This document shows, one piece after another, positions 17,492 through 25,531 of a stretch of DNA of 64,000 bases. Position 1 is the stretch's first letter. Each line of letters begins with the position of its first letter. Origin of the DNA: Micromonospora violae (GTDB lineage Bacteria > Actinomycetota > Actinomycetes > Mycobacteriales > Micromonosporaceae). The position numbers and the translations under genes were made by a program. The stretch covers positions 1,922,001 to 1,986,000 of the forward strand of contig NZ_SHKK01000001.1 in NCBI RefSeq assembly GCF_004217135.1, in the 5' to 3' direction. Below the pieces are notes generated by a model. The model saw nothing but the letters and a program-made list of their open reading frames with translations. It ran no database searches and was not told the DNA's origin.

Positions 17492-18204
17492 ACCCGCAGC
17501 ACCGTGCCGGTGGTGTACGAGGCGTCCGGGCCGAGCAGCCAGGCGATGGCGGCGGCGATCTCGTCGGGTTCGCCGGCGCGGCCCAACGGGATACGACCGA
17601 CGGCGGACTCCGCCCGGTCGGGCACCCCGGAGTCGGCGTGGATGTCGGTGCGCACGATGCCGGGGGCGACCGCGTTGACCCGGATGCCCTTGCCGGCGAG
17701 CTCCTTGGCCAGGCCGACGGTGAGGGTGTCGGTGGCGGCCTTCACGGCGGCGTAGTGCACGTACTCCCCCGGGCTGCCGAGGGTGGCGGCCGCCGACGAC
17801 ACGTTGACGATCGCCCCGCCGTCGGTGAGCCGCCGGGCGGCCTGCTGGGCGCAGAGGACGTAGCCGACGAGGTTGACGTCGACGACCCGGCGAAGGTCGT
17901 CGACGCGCAGCTCGGTGAAGGGCCCGATCAGGCTGGTGACGCCGGCGTTGTTGACCAGGCCGGTGAGCCGGCCCAGGTCTTCGGCCGCGTCGAACAGGGC
18001 GCGGACCTGCTCGGGGTCGGTGGTGTCGGCGCGTACCGCGATGGCCTGCGCGCCGGCGGCCCGCAGGTCGGCCAGGACGGCCGCGGCGGCGGCGGAGTCG
18101 CGGCGGTAGCACAGGGCCACGTGGTGACCGGCGGCGGCGAGCCGGCGGGCGGTGGCCGCGCCGATGCCCCGGCCGCCGCCGGTGATGACGGTGACGGGTG
18201 CCAC
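17476..18204 (-). CDS. SDR-family oxidoreductase, FabG-like
   Basis: A 242-residue classical short-chain dehydrogenase. The cofactor motif TGGGRGIG lies at about 8-15, NNAG is present, the catalytic Ser is in IVNVSSAAA and the YxxxK pair is in YVHYAAVKAA. The C-terminus RVSGGL fits 3-oxoacyl-ACP reductase relatives. GTG 18204 is chosen because GGAGG lies five bases upstream. Without acyl carrier or synthase genes nearby, a role in fatty-acid synthesis is not supported; it is likely a general NADPH-dependent ketoreductase. Confidence 0.87.
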   Translation of the reverse strand: MAPVTVITGGGRGIGAATARRLAAAGHHVALCYRRDSAAAAAVLADLRAAGAQAIAVRADTTDPEQVRALFDAAEDLGRLTGLVNNAGVTSLIGPFTELRVDDLRRVVDVNLVGYVLCAQQAARRLTDGGAIVNVSSAAATLGSPGEYVHYAAVKAATDTLTVGLAKELAGKGIRVNAVAPGIVRTDIHADSGVPDRAESAVGRIPLGRAGEPDEIAAAIAWLLGPDASYTTGTVLRVSGGL

Positions 18205-18283
18205 GGTGCCTCCCAAGATCTGCGTACGGGCTGCGCCGACGCTACCGTGACCGGCGCGGGTCGGTCGTCGAGAGGAGAGTCAC

Positions 18284-18370
18284 ATGCAGCGGGCGTTGGT
18301 GCTCGGCGGTGGCGGGGTGACCGGGGCGCGGCGGGCGCAGGCCGACGAGGTGGCGGCGCTCTGGGAGTGA
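18284..18370 (+). pseudogene. 28-codon remnant of a patatin-like protein
   Basis: A tiny ORF with a good GAGGAGAG ribosome site. The N-terminus MQRALVLGGGGVTG matches the glycine-rich oxyanion loop that opens patatin-like phospholipases. It then passes straight into ARRAQADEVAALWE, which resembles the far C-terminus of those roughly 280-residue proteins, with the GTSAG nucleophile region missing. I read it as an internal in-frame deletion. It could also be a genuine micropeptide gene. It sits just upstream of the peroxiredoxin gene. Confidence 0.55.
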
Positions 18371-18415
18371 TCGCTTACGCTCACCGCGCGGTCGATCAGA
18401 CGACGGAGGTGCGCG

Positions 18416-18877
18416 GTGGCGGGTGTGGGTGTCGGCGACGTGGTGCAGGATTTCCAGCTGCCGGATGAGACGGGCACGCCGCGGCGGCTGTCGGAGTTCC
18501 TGGCCGCCGGGCCGGTGGTGCTGTTCTTCTACCCGGCGGCGATGACCCGGGGGTGCACGGCGGAGAGCTGCCACTTCCGCGACCTCGCCGCGGAGTTCAC
18601 GGCGCTGGGCGCGTCGCGGGTGGGCATCAGCCGCGACCCGGTGGCGAAGCAGGCTGAATTCGCCGCGCTGCACGGCTTCGACTATCCGCTGCTGTCCGAC
18701 GTCGACGGCGCGGTGGCGCGGCAGCTCGGGGTCAAGCGGCGGGTGCCGTTGGGGCCGTTGAGCACGAAGCGGATGACGTTCGTCATCGGCACCGACCGGC
18801 GGGTCATCGAGGTGATCCACAGCGAGGTCAGCATGAACGAGCACGCGGACCGGGCGCTGCGCGCACTGGGCGGCTGA
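18416..18877 (+). CDS. bcp: Peroxiredoxin, Bcp/PrxQ type
   Basis: A 153-residue thiol peroxidase reducing hydrogen peroxide and organic hydroperoxides. It has the thioredoxin-like fold motifs DFQLPDETG and VVLFFYPAAMTRGCTAESC. Cys47 is peroxidatic and Cys52, five residues later, is the PrxQ-type resolving cysteine. The conserved Arg follows later in the domain (VKRRVP region). The GTG at 18416 is preceded by a GGAGG-like purine run. It stands downstream of the patatin remnant and is probably transcribed alone. Confidence 0.92.
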   Translation: MAGVGVGDVVQDFQLPDETGTPRRLSEFLAAGPVVLFFYPAAMTRGCTAESCHFRDLAAEFTALGASRVGISRDPVAKQAEFAALHGFDYPLLSDVDGAVARQLGVKRRVPLGPLSTKRMTFVIGTDRRVIEVIHSEVSMNEHADRALRALGG

Positions 18878-18960
18878 GCGCGCGTGAACCCCGTGCGGCG
18901 GGTGTCGCAGCCGGCTGATATCAAGACACAAATCAAACAGGTGTGCGGAAGAGGGTTGTG

Positions 18961-19644
18961 ATGGATGCCGGCCAGGGTTTGTCCACTAGCGAGGTGCAGA
19001 GCATCCGGGAGGCGTTGGCGGCCGGGCGCAAACCGCGGGTGGTGTTCACCGCGGCGGCGGGGCAGATCGCCGGTCAGGTCGGTCAGGTGATCGAGTTGAC
19101 CGACCCCGAGGTGTCCGACGAGTTCGTGGTGGTGCGCTTCGGGCGCGACGAGTTGCCGTTCTCCCCCGCCGACCTGGCCGTGGCGCCCAAGGGCGCCGGC
19201 CGTCGGGTGGTGGAGCCGAAGCCTGAGCCGGAGCCCGAGCCGCCCGCGGTGGCCGCGCCGGAGTTCGTGTTGGACACGCCGCGGGTGCCCGCGCAGCGAC
19301 AGGAGGAACCGAAGGTGGAGCAGACGGAGAAGCCGCCGGCGCGGCGGGCGGTCAAGGCCGTCAAGCCGAAGGGCCCCGCGGGTCTCACCGTGACCCTGGC
19401 GTACGCCGACGGTGAGTGGACCGTCGCGGCGCAGCAGGGCAGCAAGGCCCTGGCCAAGCCGTACGTGGTGAAGCCGGCGGAGGCGTTGAAGATGGTGGCG
19501 CTGGTCGACGTGCCGGGGGTGCAGGAGGCGGTGGAGCAGATCCTCGGCACCGAGCGGGCCGAGGCGGAGCAGCAGGCCGAGAAGCTGCGCGCCGAGCTGG
19601 CCGAGATCGAGGCCCGGTTGGCGGAGCTGCGCGAGGCCCGCTGA
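18961..19644 (+). CDS. Actinobacterial DUF protein with Pro/Glu linker and coiled coil
   Basis: A 227-residue soluble protein of unknown function. The N-terminal 75 residues form a compact basic/hydrophobic domain (REALAAGRKPRVVFTAAAGQ, VVVRFGRDELPFSPADL). A repetitive Pro-Glu linker (about 85-130) and a Lys/Arg-rich stretch follow. A second small domain and a C-terminal coiled coil (about 195-227, EQQAEKLRAELAEIEARLAE) complete it. It resembles a family I remember as DUF6319, but I cannot verify the number. ATG 18961 follows GGAAGAGGG. Charged linker and coiled coil suggest an oligomeric or nucleic-acid-associated protein. Confidence 0.7.
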   Translation: MDAGQGLSTSEVQSIREALAAGRKPRVVFTAAAGQIAGQVGQVIELTDPEVSDEFVVVRFGRDELPFSPADLAVAPKGAGRRVVEPKPEPEPEPPAVAAPEFVLDTPRVPAQRQEEPKVEQTEKPPARRAVKAVKPKGPAGLTVTLAYADGEWTVAAQQGSKALAKPYVVKPAEALKMVALVDVPGVQEAVEQILGTERAEAEQQAEKLRAELAEIEARLAELREAR

Positions 19645-19656
19645 AGCGGGCCGGCT

Positions 19657-19689
19657 GCGGTGGACGCGTGCGGCACTCGCGTCCACCGC
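19657..19689. terminator. Bidirectional terminator
   Basis: A perfect 12-bp stem (19657-19668 with 19678-19689) and 9-base loop are centred between the convergent coiled-coil and Eis-like genes. Confidence 0.75.
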
Positions 19690-19715
19690 GCGGGCTCCGT
19701 CGGCGGCGCGGCCGG

Positions 19716-20903
19716 TCAGAAGTAGTCGAGCAACTGCGCCGGGCCCCCGATGCCCAGCAGGTCGAGGGCGGCCGGGTCGACGCCGGCGGCACCGTGCAGC
19801 AGACCGGCCTGCGCGACCGACCGGGCCTGCGCCGCCCCGGCGTACAGCAACGCGAAACCGCGGACGTCCAGCCGCAGATCCGCCTCGCCGTCGACGCGGG
19901 TCAGCTCGGCGGCCCCGTCCGCGACAGCCAACCGCCAGGTGCCGGTGTTCCAGTCGGCGAGCGGGTCGGTGAGGTGGAAGTCGACGGTGCCCCGGGCGTG
20001 GGCGGGCCACCCCCGGGTGTGTACCGCCCGGGCCACGTCCACCGGCCGGTGCATCCACAGGTCCCGCTCGTGCTCGCGGGCCGACTCCAACGGCAGGTGG
20101 ACGCTGACCGCGTCGCCGTCGAGCGGGCACAGCCGCAGGGTCGGCGCGACGCTGGCCCAACTGGCGAGCACACCGACGAGTTCCCGGGCGGCCTCGGCGG
20201 TGACGGCCAGCGCCTCGTCGACGGTGAGCACGGAATCGGCCCCGTAACCCCGGCCGCGCCGCCAGGTGGCGTAGCCGACCAGGTCGCCGTTGGCCTCGAC
20301 GAGGGTGACCCCGTCGCCGGGCAGGCCACGGTCGGGGACGTCGTACAGCTCACCCTGGCGGGTCAGCATGCCGTTGCGGTGCCGGGTGACCCGCTCGTAC
20401 AGGGCGGTGACAGCCGGCAGGTCGGCGGTCGTGCCGGCCCGGACGGTGAGGTGCGACGCGGGCCGGTGCCGGGGTAACGCGGCGGTGGCCAGGTCGACGG
20501 TGCGCAGCACCCCGGCGGCCTCCCACCCGCAGGCCCGGTACGGGGCGGCGACGGTCGGGTACAGGGCGCTGACCGCCGCACCGCGCTCACGGGCGCCGCG
20601 CAGCAGCGCGGTGAGCAGGGCGCGAGCCACGCCCCGGCCCCGGGCCTCGGGTGCGACCGCCACCCCCGCCACGTCGGCGGCCGGCACCGCCTGACCGGAC
20701 CACCACTGGCCGTGGTGCAGGTCGACGGCCTTGCCGACGAGCCGGCCGGTGTCGTCGAACGCGCCGTAGCGGGTCAGGCCGGGCACCGGGGCGGTCGTGG
20801 ACGCCGGTCGCTGCGCGTCGGAGCCGAACGCGAACCGACCCAGTTCCCAGGCGGCGTCAAGGTCGTCGGCGGTGAGTTCGCGGACGTGAACAGTGGCGTG
20901 CAT
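19716..20903 (-). CDS. eis: Eis-like N-acetyltransferase
   Basis: A 395-residue protein with the three-part Eis architecture: an N-terminal GNAT domain with acetyl-CoA loop VAPEARGRGVARALL (about 80-95), a second GNAT-like domain and a C-terminal SCP2-like domain ending in Phe. In Eis the terminal carboxylate is the general base, and here the protein ends LLDYF, consistent with this. Eis enzymes acetylate multiple amines, including aminoglycosides. ATG 20903 is the start. Promiscuous aminoglycoside activity is possible, but not all family members confer resistance. Confidence 0.85.
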   Translation of the reverse strand: MHATVHVRELTADDLDAAWELGRFAFGSDAQRPASTTAPVPGLTRYGAFDDTGRLVGKAVDLHHGQWWSGQAVPAADVAGVAVAPEARGRGVARALLTALLRGARERGAAVSALYPTVAAPYRACGWEAAGVLRTVDLATAALPRHRPASHLTVRAGTTADLPAVTALYERVTRHRNGMLTRQGELYDVPDRGLPGDGVTLVEANGDLVGYATWRRGRGYGADSVLTVDEALAVTAEAARELVGVLASWASVAPTLRLCPLDGDAVSVHLPLESAREHERDLWMHRPVDVARAVHTRGWPAHARGTVDFHLTDPLADWNTGTWRLAVADGAAELTRVDGEADLRLDVRGFALLYAGAAQARSVAQAGLLHGAAGVDPAALDLLGIGGPAQLLDYF

Positions 20904-20980
20904 CGCCAAACCGTAGCGAGGGCGTCCCCACCGACAGCCGCCCTCCCCCACCGATCGTCGCCCTCCAACGCCCTCCCCCG

Positions 20981-21053
20981 TCGATCAAGGAGTTGTGGTG
21001 GGCGACAAAAGGCACCTCATGGCCTGAACTGGGCACCACAACTCCATGATCGA
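20981..21053. repeat. Intergenic palindromic repeat with 20-bp arms
   Basis: Left arm 20981-21000 and right arm 21034-21053 are inverted copies with one mismatch (core GGAGTTGTGGTG), with a 33-base loop. It lies between the Eis-like start and the cydB stop, both on the minus strand. It could terminate cydAB transcription, but its arms suggest a dispersed palindromic element. Confidence 0.7.
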
Positions 21054-21084
21054 TGAGGGTGGACCGGGCTGGGGCGCTGGGAAG

Positions 21085-22083
21085 TTAGTGCTGGGGGATG
21101 TTGGCTACGCCGATGCGCTTGCGGAACACCCAGTACGTCCATCCCTGGTAGGCCAGCACCACCGGCGTGAAGATCACCGCCACCCAGGTCATGATCTTCA
21201 GGGTGTACGGGGTGGCGGCGGCGTTGGCGGCCGTCAGCGTGCCGGCCGTGTCCAGGGTGGAGGGCAGCAGGTTCGGAAACAGCGCCGCGAACAGGGTCGC
21301 CACCGCCAGGCCGATCGCCACGGCGGTGCCGGTGAACGCCCAGCCCTCCCGGCGTACCCGGGCGGCGGTCAGCGCACCGAGCAGCGCGAGGGCCGCGCCG
21401 ACGGCGAGCACGACGGCGGCCGCGCTGGAGCGGATGCTCAGCGTCCAGGTCAGGAACCCGATCGCGAGCACGGCGGCACCGGCACCCAGGCGCGCCGCGA
21501 GTGCGCCCGCGCGTTCGCGGATGTCACCGGTGGTCTTCAGGGCCAGGAACACCGCGCCGTGGGTGAGGAACAGCGCGAGGGTGGTCGCGCCGCCCAGCAG
21601 GGCGTACGGGTTGAGCAGGTCCAGCAGGCCGCCGACGTACTCGTGGTCGGCGTTGAGCGGCACGCCGCGCAGGATGTTGGCGAAGGTGACGCCCCACAGG
21701 ATCGCCGGCAGCAGCGAGCCGACGACGATCGCCGTGTCCCAGCGACGCTTCCAGGACGCCTCGGGGCGCTTGTGCCGGTACTCGAAGGCGACCCCCCGGG
21801 CGATCAGGGCCAGCAGGATCAGCAGCATCGGCAGGTAGAAGCCGGAGAAGAGGGTGGCGTACCACTCGGGGAACGCGGCGAACATGGCGCCGGCGGCGGT
21901 GATCAGCCACACCTCGTTGCCGTCCCAGACCGGGCCGATGGTGTTGATCAGGACGCGGCGTTCCCGGTCGTCGCGGCCGAGGACGGGCAGCAGCATGCCG
22001 ACGCCGAAGTCGAAGCCCTCCAGGATGAAGTACCCGGTGAACAGCACGGCGACGAGGAGAAACCAGATGGTGGTCAGGTCCAC
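21085..22083 (-). CDS. cydB: Cytochrome bd oxidase subunit II
   Basis: A 332-residue, roughly 9-TM subunit of the bd-type quinol oxidase. Diagnostic segments are LFTGYFILEGFDFGVGMLLP near the N-terminus, INTIGPVWDGNEVWLI and the C-terminal YTLKIMTWVAVIFTPVVLAYQGWTYWVF. It has the usual length. GTG 22083 with GGAG six bases upstream is chosen. It follows cydA by 14 bases and is clearly its operon partner. cydDC, often downstream, is absent here. The enzyme supports respiration at low oxygen or under nitric-oxide or redox stress. Confidence 0.95.
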   Translation of the reverse strand: MDLTTIWFLLVAVLFTGYFILEGFDFGVGMLLPVLGRDDRERRVLINTIGPVWDGNEVWLITAAGAMFAAFPEWYATLFSGFYLPMLLILLALIARGVAFEYRHKRPEASWKRRWDTAIVVGSLLPAILWGVTFANILRGVPLNADHEYVGGLLDLLNPYALLGGATTLALFLTHGAVFLALKTTGDIRERAGALAARLGAGAAVLAIGFLTWTLSIRSSAAAVVLAVGAALALLGALTAARVRREGWAFTGTAVAIGLAVATLFAALFPNLLPSTLDTAGTLTAANAAATPYTLKIMTWVAVIFTPVVLAYQGWTYWVFRKRIGVANIPQH

Positions 22084-22097
22084 GATGGGCTCCGGGG

Positions 22098-23528
22098 TCA
22101 GTAGGCGAAGGCGAGCGGGCGCTCGGCGTCGTCGGTGTCGTCGGTGGGGGGTTGTTCGCTGACGTCCGGCACGCCGGCCTTCGCGTAGCGCAGCAGCAGC
22201 CTGACCTCGATCACGGCGAGGGTGGCGTAGATCAGCGTGAAGGCGGTGAAGGAGGTGAGCACCTCGGTCAGGGAGACGCTGCGGGACACGCCGTTGCGGG
22301 TGAGCATCTCGCCGAACACGATCCACGGCTGACGGCCCATCTCGGTGAAGATCCAGCCGAAGGAGTTGGCCAGCAACGGCAGCACCGGCATGGCCAGGCC
22401 GGCGCGCAGCAGCCACCGGCTGCGCGGGGTGCGGCCCTTGCGCTGGCTCCAGAGCACCAGCAGGGCGATCGCGGCGGCCGCCATCCCGAAGGCGATCATG
22501 AAGCGGAAGCTCCAGTAGGTGACCGGGATGATCGGGGTGTAGCTGCCCGCGCCGTACTGGGTGGCGTACTGGGCCTGTAGGTCGTTGATGCCGTGCACGG
22601 TGCCGTTGGGGTCGCCGGTGCCCAGGTACGACAGCAGGTACGGGATCTTGAGGGCGAACACCTCGCGGCTACCGTCCAGGCTGCCGATGGTGAGGACGGA
22701 GAACGAGGCGGGGCTCTCGGTGGTGTAGAGGCCCTCGGCGGCGGCCATCTTCATCGGCTGCACGTCGGTCATGATCTTGCCCTGGATGTCGCCGGTGAAC
22801 AGCACGGCGGCGGAGGCGACCAGGACCACCCAGGAGCCGAACTTCGTGGCGAAGCGGTACGCGCCGGTGTCGGCCGAGTCGCGGTTGCGGATCACGTGCC
22901 ACAGGCCGACCGCGACGATCAGAGACCCGGCGACCAGGAACGAGCCGGCCAGGGTGTGCGGGAAGGTGATCAGGGCGACCTTGTTGGTCAGCACGGCCGG
23001 GAAGTCGGTCAGCTCGGCGCGCCCGCTGTCCGGGTTGATGCGGTAGCCGACCGGGTTCTGCATGAACGAGTTCGCGGCGAGGATGAAGTACGCGGACAGG
23101 TTGGTGCCGATCGCGGCGGCCCAGATGCTGGCCAGGTGGGCCCGCTTGGGCAGCCGGTCCCAGCCGAAGATCCACAGGCCGATGAAGGTGGATTCGAGGA
23201 AGAACGCGACCAGCGCCTCGATGGCCAGGGGTGCGCCGAAGATGTCGCCCACGAAGCGGGAGTAGTCGCTCCAGTTCATGCCGAACTGGAACTCCTGCAC
23301 GATGCCGGTGACCACGCCCATGGCAAAGTTGATCAGGAAGAGCTTGCCGTAGAACTTGGTGAGCTTGAGGTAGCGCTCGTTGCCGGTGCGGTGCCACATC
23401 GTCTGCAGGATGGCCACCAGCACGGACAGGCCGATGGTCAGCGGAACGAAGAGGAAGTGGTAGACGGTGGTGACACCGAACTGCCAGCGGGCAACGTCCA
23501 ACGCGTCCACCTGAGAACCCCCAGCCAT
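22098..23528 (-). CDS. cydA: Cytochrome bd oxidase subunit I
   Basis: A 476-residue quinol-oxidising, haem-bearing subunit. Conserved features are WQFGVTTVYHFLFVPLTIG with haem ligand His24, NFAMGVVTGIVQEFQFGMNW, the PHTLAGSFLVAGS segment and MGRQPWIVFGEMLTRNGVS. The Q loop is of the short type. ATG 23528 has no clear Shine-Dalgarno; GTG 23510 (residue 7) follows GGGGGTT and may be the true start. Immediately upstream are two TACTAC-type palindromes that suggest BlaI/CopY-family repression. Confidence 0.95.
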   Translation of the reverse strand: MAGGSQVDALDVARWQFGVTTVYHFLFVPLTIGLSVLVAILQTMWHRTGNERYLKLTKFYGKLFLINFAMGVVTGIVQEFQFGMNWSDYSRFVGDIFGAPLAIEALVAFFLESTFIGLWIFGWDRLPKRAHLASIWAAAIGTNLSAYFILAANSFMQNPVGYRINPDSGRAELTDFPAVLTNKVALITFPHTLAGSFLVAGSLIVAVGLWHVIRNRDSADTGAYRFATKFGSWVVLVASAAVLFTGDIQGKIMTDVQPMKMAAAEGLYTTESPASFSVLTIGSLDGSREVFALKIPYLLSYLGTGDPNGTVHGINDLQAQYATQYGAGSYTPIIPVTYWSFRFMIAFGMAAAAIALLVLWSQRKGRTPRSRWLLRAGLAMPVLPLLANSFGWIFTEMGRQPWIVFGEMLTRNGVSRSVSLTEVLTSFTAFTLIYATLAVIEVRLLLRYAKAGVPDVSEQPPTDDTDDAERPLAFAY

Positions 23529-23531
23529 TCG

Positions 23532-23569
23532 TACTACGAGACGTAGTAAATACTACTGCGTGTCGTAGA
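23532..23569. promoter_or_regulatory. Paired BlaI/CopY-like operators before cydA
   Basis: TACTACG-AGA-CGTAGTA (23532-23548) is a perfect 17-bp palindrome. A degenerate second copy, TACTACTGCG...TCGTAGA, runs 23551-23569, with centres 20 bp apart (two helical turns). TACTAC/GTAGTA half sites are the known BlaI/MecI recognition element. They lie within 45 bp of the cydA start. No blaI gene is in the window. Confidence 0.65.
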
Positions 23570-23686
23570 GAAGGCGGCAGGGTCGGGGGGCCCAAACTGG
23601 CCCGGGACCAATGACCCTGATCACCCCCGGGCAACCCGCCGACCCGCCCTCGCGGCCCCACGGGCGCGTGCGACGATGGCGCGCTG

Positions 23687-24454
23687 ATGAACACCTCCAC
23701 CTGGCAGCCGCCACTGATCTGGCGCGCCGCGCTCCTGCTGGCCCGGGGCCTGGTCGGCCTGCTCGCCCGCCTCGAGGTCACCGGCGACGTCCCGGCGCAT
23801 CTGCGTCGTGGTCCACTGGTGCTGGCCGCCAACCACATCAGCCCGTTTGACCCGTTGGTCATGGCCGCCGCCTGCCAGACCCGCGGCATCGCCCCGCGGA
23901 TCATGGCGACCGCCGGACTGTTCCGCGTCCCGCTGTTCGGTGCCGCCATGCGCCACGCCGGGCACATCCGGGTCGACCGGGGCACCAGCGCCGTGCACCG
24001 GGCCCTCGACGACGCCGCCAGCGCCGTCGCCCGCGGCTCGGTGATCCTCATCTACCCGGAGGGACGCATCGGCCTGGACCCCGGCATGTGGCCCGAACGC
24101 GGCAAGACCGGCGCTGCCCGACTCGCCCTGGCCTGCGGCGCCCCGGTCATCCCGGTCGCCCAGTGGGGCTCCCACGAGGTGCTGCCCTACCAGGCGCCCC
24201 GCGGCATGCTGCGGGGCATCGCCCGCTCACTGTGGCGCCGCCCGGTGATCCGGGTGCACTTCGGCACACCCGTCGACCTGGGCGAGACGACCGCCGCCAC
24301 CCCCGGCGCGGCCCGCCGCGCCACCGACCGGATCATCGACGCGCTCACCGACACCCTCGCCCCGCTGCGCCCCGACGAACCGGACCTACCCCGGCACGTC
24401 GACCCCGGCCGCCCAATCGACCCCAGCCGCGCCCACCGGCGACGCCCGGCCTGA
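23687..24454 (+). CDS. 1-acylglycerol-3-phosphate acyltransferase family (PlsC-like)
   Basis: A 255-residue lysophospholipid acyltransferase. The catalytic block I is NHISPFD (His and Asp of NHx4D), block II lies around the GxxFRVP segment and block III is YPEGRIG with the glycerophosphate-binding Glu-Gly. An N-terminal hydrophobic stretch anchors it to the membrane. It should acylate lysophosphatidic acid or a related acceptor. ATG 23687 is used. It is divergent from cydA and has no operon partner. Confidence 0.88.
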   Translation: MNTSTWQPPLIWRAALLLARGLVGLLARLEVTGDVPAHLRRGPLVLAANHISPFDPLVMAAACQTRGIAPRIMATAGLFRVPLFGAAMRHAGHIRVDRGTSAVHRALDDAASAVARGSVILIYPEGRIGLDPGMWPERGKTGAARLALACGAPVIPVAQWGSHEVLPYQAPRGMLRGIARSLWRRPVIRVHFGTPVDLGETTAATPGAARRATDRIIDALTDTLAPLRPDEPDLPRHVDPGRPIDPSRAHRRRPA

Positions 24455-24550
24455 GATCAGAGGCCCCGCGCCCCGGATCACCCACCCGGCGGCCTGTGCT
24501 GTGGGTGGGCGGGTACCGACGGGACCCGCAACGCCGAGTTCACCTCGCAA

Positions 24551-24621
24551 CCTTTGCTCTGCACCCGCCGACGCGCCACCTACCGACGGTGACTGTCGCC
24601 TCCGCGGGTGCAGAGCAAAGG
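24551..24621. repeat. Palindromic repeat, copy 1 (17-bp arms)
   Basis: Left arm 24551-24567 and right arm 24605-24621 are perfect inverted copies of CCTTTGCTCTGCACCCG, with a 37-base loop. The same 17-bp arm occurs twice more, at 51364-51380 and 51431-51447. Two copies of an otherwise rare AT-moderate arm in a GC-rich genome argue for a dispersed element rather than a local terminator. Confidence 0.85.
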
Positions 24622-24879
24622 GTGAAGGACTGTTGTCCGGGGGTGGGGGCCTCGGTGCCCGTCGAGGCGCGAAAGTCCGGCCGACGGGCACCGGGAGGGA
24701 CCGCGACGGGCCAACTGCCCCACAGGCGGGGCTTCAGGTGACACCCGACCCCCGGCCCAGGTCGGCATGGGACTGTCCCCGGCCCGGGGGATGCGGGTGG
24801 CTCAGCGAGGGGATGAGGTCGCCTCGACAGGCGGTGATGCTGATTCGCGTCAGCCCAACCGCCTGTGCGAAGGAGTGCC
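24622..24879 (+). ncRNA. Structured leader candidate upstream of membrane protein gene
   Basis: The 425-base gap 24455-24879 has no convincing gene. After the palindromic repeat it holds a series of GC-rich hairpins: an 11-bp stem (24654-24664 with 24682-24692), a smaller stem around 24713-24736, a 6-bp CCGACC/GGTCGG stem near 24748-24770, and a 9-bp stem (24827-24835 with 24858-24866) ending two bases before the GAAGGAG ribosome site. The order and the last hairpin's position suggest a regulatory 5' leader. It matches no riboswitch class I can recall. Confidence 0.4.
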
Positions 24880-25479
24880 ATGTCCTGGTCTGGTTCCCGA
24901 GCGGCGGCGCGAGCCTCCGTGGGCACGGTGTGGTCCTCGCTGACGTGGGCCTGGTGGCGGCACTGGCCGAGCTGGGCTGGCTACGCGGCCGGAGTTCTCT
25001 CCCTGGTGTACGGCGCACTGGGCCTGTATTGGAGCGTCGGTGGCGACGGGTTCCCGTTCGCGCCCGTCGACCCGACACGCGCGTCCGGGTCGATCCTGGA
25101 AGGCAGTCGCCCTGACGTCGTCGCACCGGTCATCGCCGTGCTCGGGCTGCTCGGTGCGGTCGTCGCGTGGGTGATGACGCGTCACGTCCGGCCCGGTCAC
25201 CTGTCGACCGCCCTCCTCGCCATCGTCCCAGCGTCGATCGTCGCCCTGACGATCATTCCCGCCGGCCTGATGTTGCTCTGGACCGAGCAGGCACGAGGCA
25301 GTTGGGCCGTATGGGTTCCGAGCCTGTTCTGGCCGGTGTGGGGAGTCGCGCTGGGAGCCGCCGCGATCGCCTATCACCGGCGCCGACGCGGAACCTGTCG
25401 GCACTGCGGCCAAGGCCACCCAGCGAAACGACCCGCCCTCGCGGAAGCCGCCGGACAACCGCCCGCTGTACGGGCCTGA
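24880..25479 (+). CDS. Hypothetical membrane protein with C-terminal CxxC
   Basis: A 199-residue protein with about four membrane segments (approximately 40-58, 85-105, 115-140 and 145-168) and a cytoplasmic tail with RRRRGTCRHCGQGH, a small metal-binding-like Cys/His cluster. The N-terminus is short and Trp-rich. ATG 24880 follows GAAGGAG at ideal spacing; GTG 24865 is less likely. It sits downstream of a long structured leader. Function unknown. Confidence 0.72.
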   Translation: MSWSGSRAAARASVGTVWSSLTWAWWRHWPSWAGYAAGVLSLVYGALGLYWSVGGDGFPFAPVDPTRASGSILEGSRPDVVAPVIAVLGLLGAVVAWVMTRHVRPGHLSTALLAIVPASIVALTIIPAGLMLLWTEQARGSWAVWVPSLFWPVWGVALGAAAIAYHRRRRGTCRHCGQGHPAKRPALAEAAGQPPAVRA

Positions 25480-25531
25480 TCTTCGCCGGCAGGCCACCCA
25501 CACTCCACCGACGGCAGGCATACTGCGTCGC

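Noticed and set aside
24660..24700. GAAAGTCCGG in the intergenic leader, recalling RNase P RNA or cobalamin riboswitch text
   Set aside because: The rest of the RNase P core (for example ACAGAAA and universally conserved flanks) and the B12-box context are absent, and the interval is too short for RNase P RNA.
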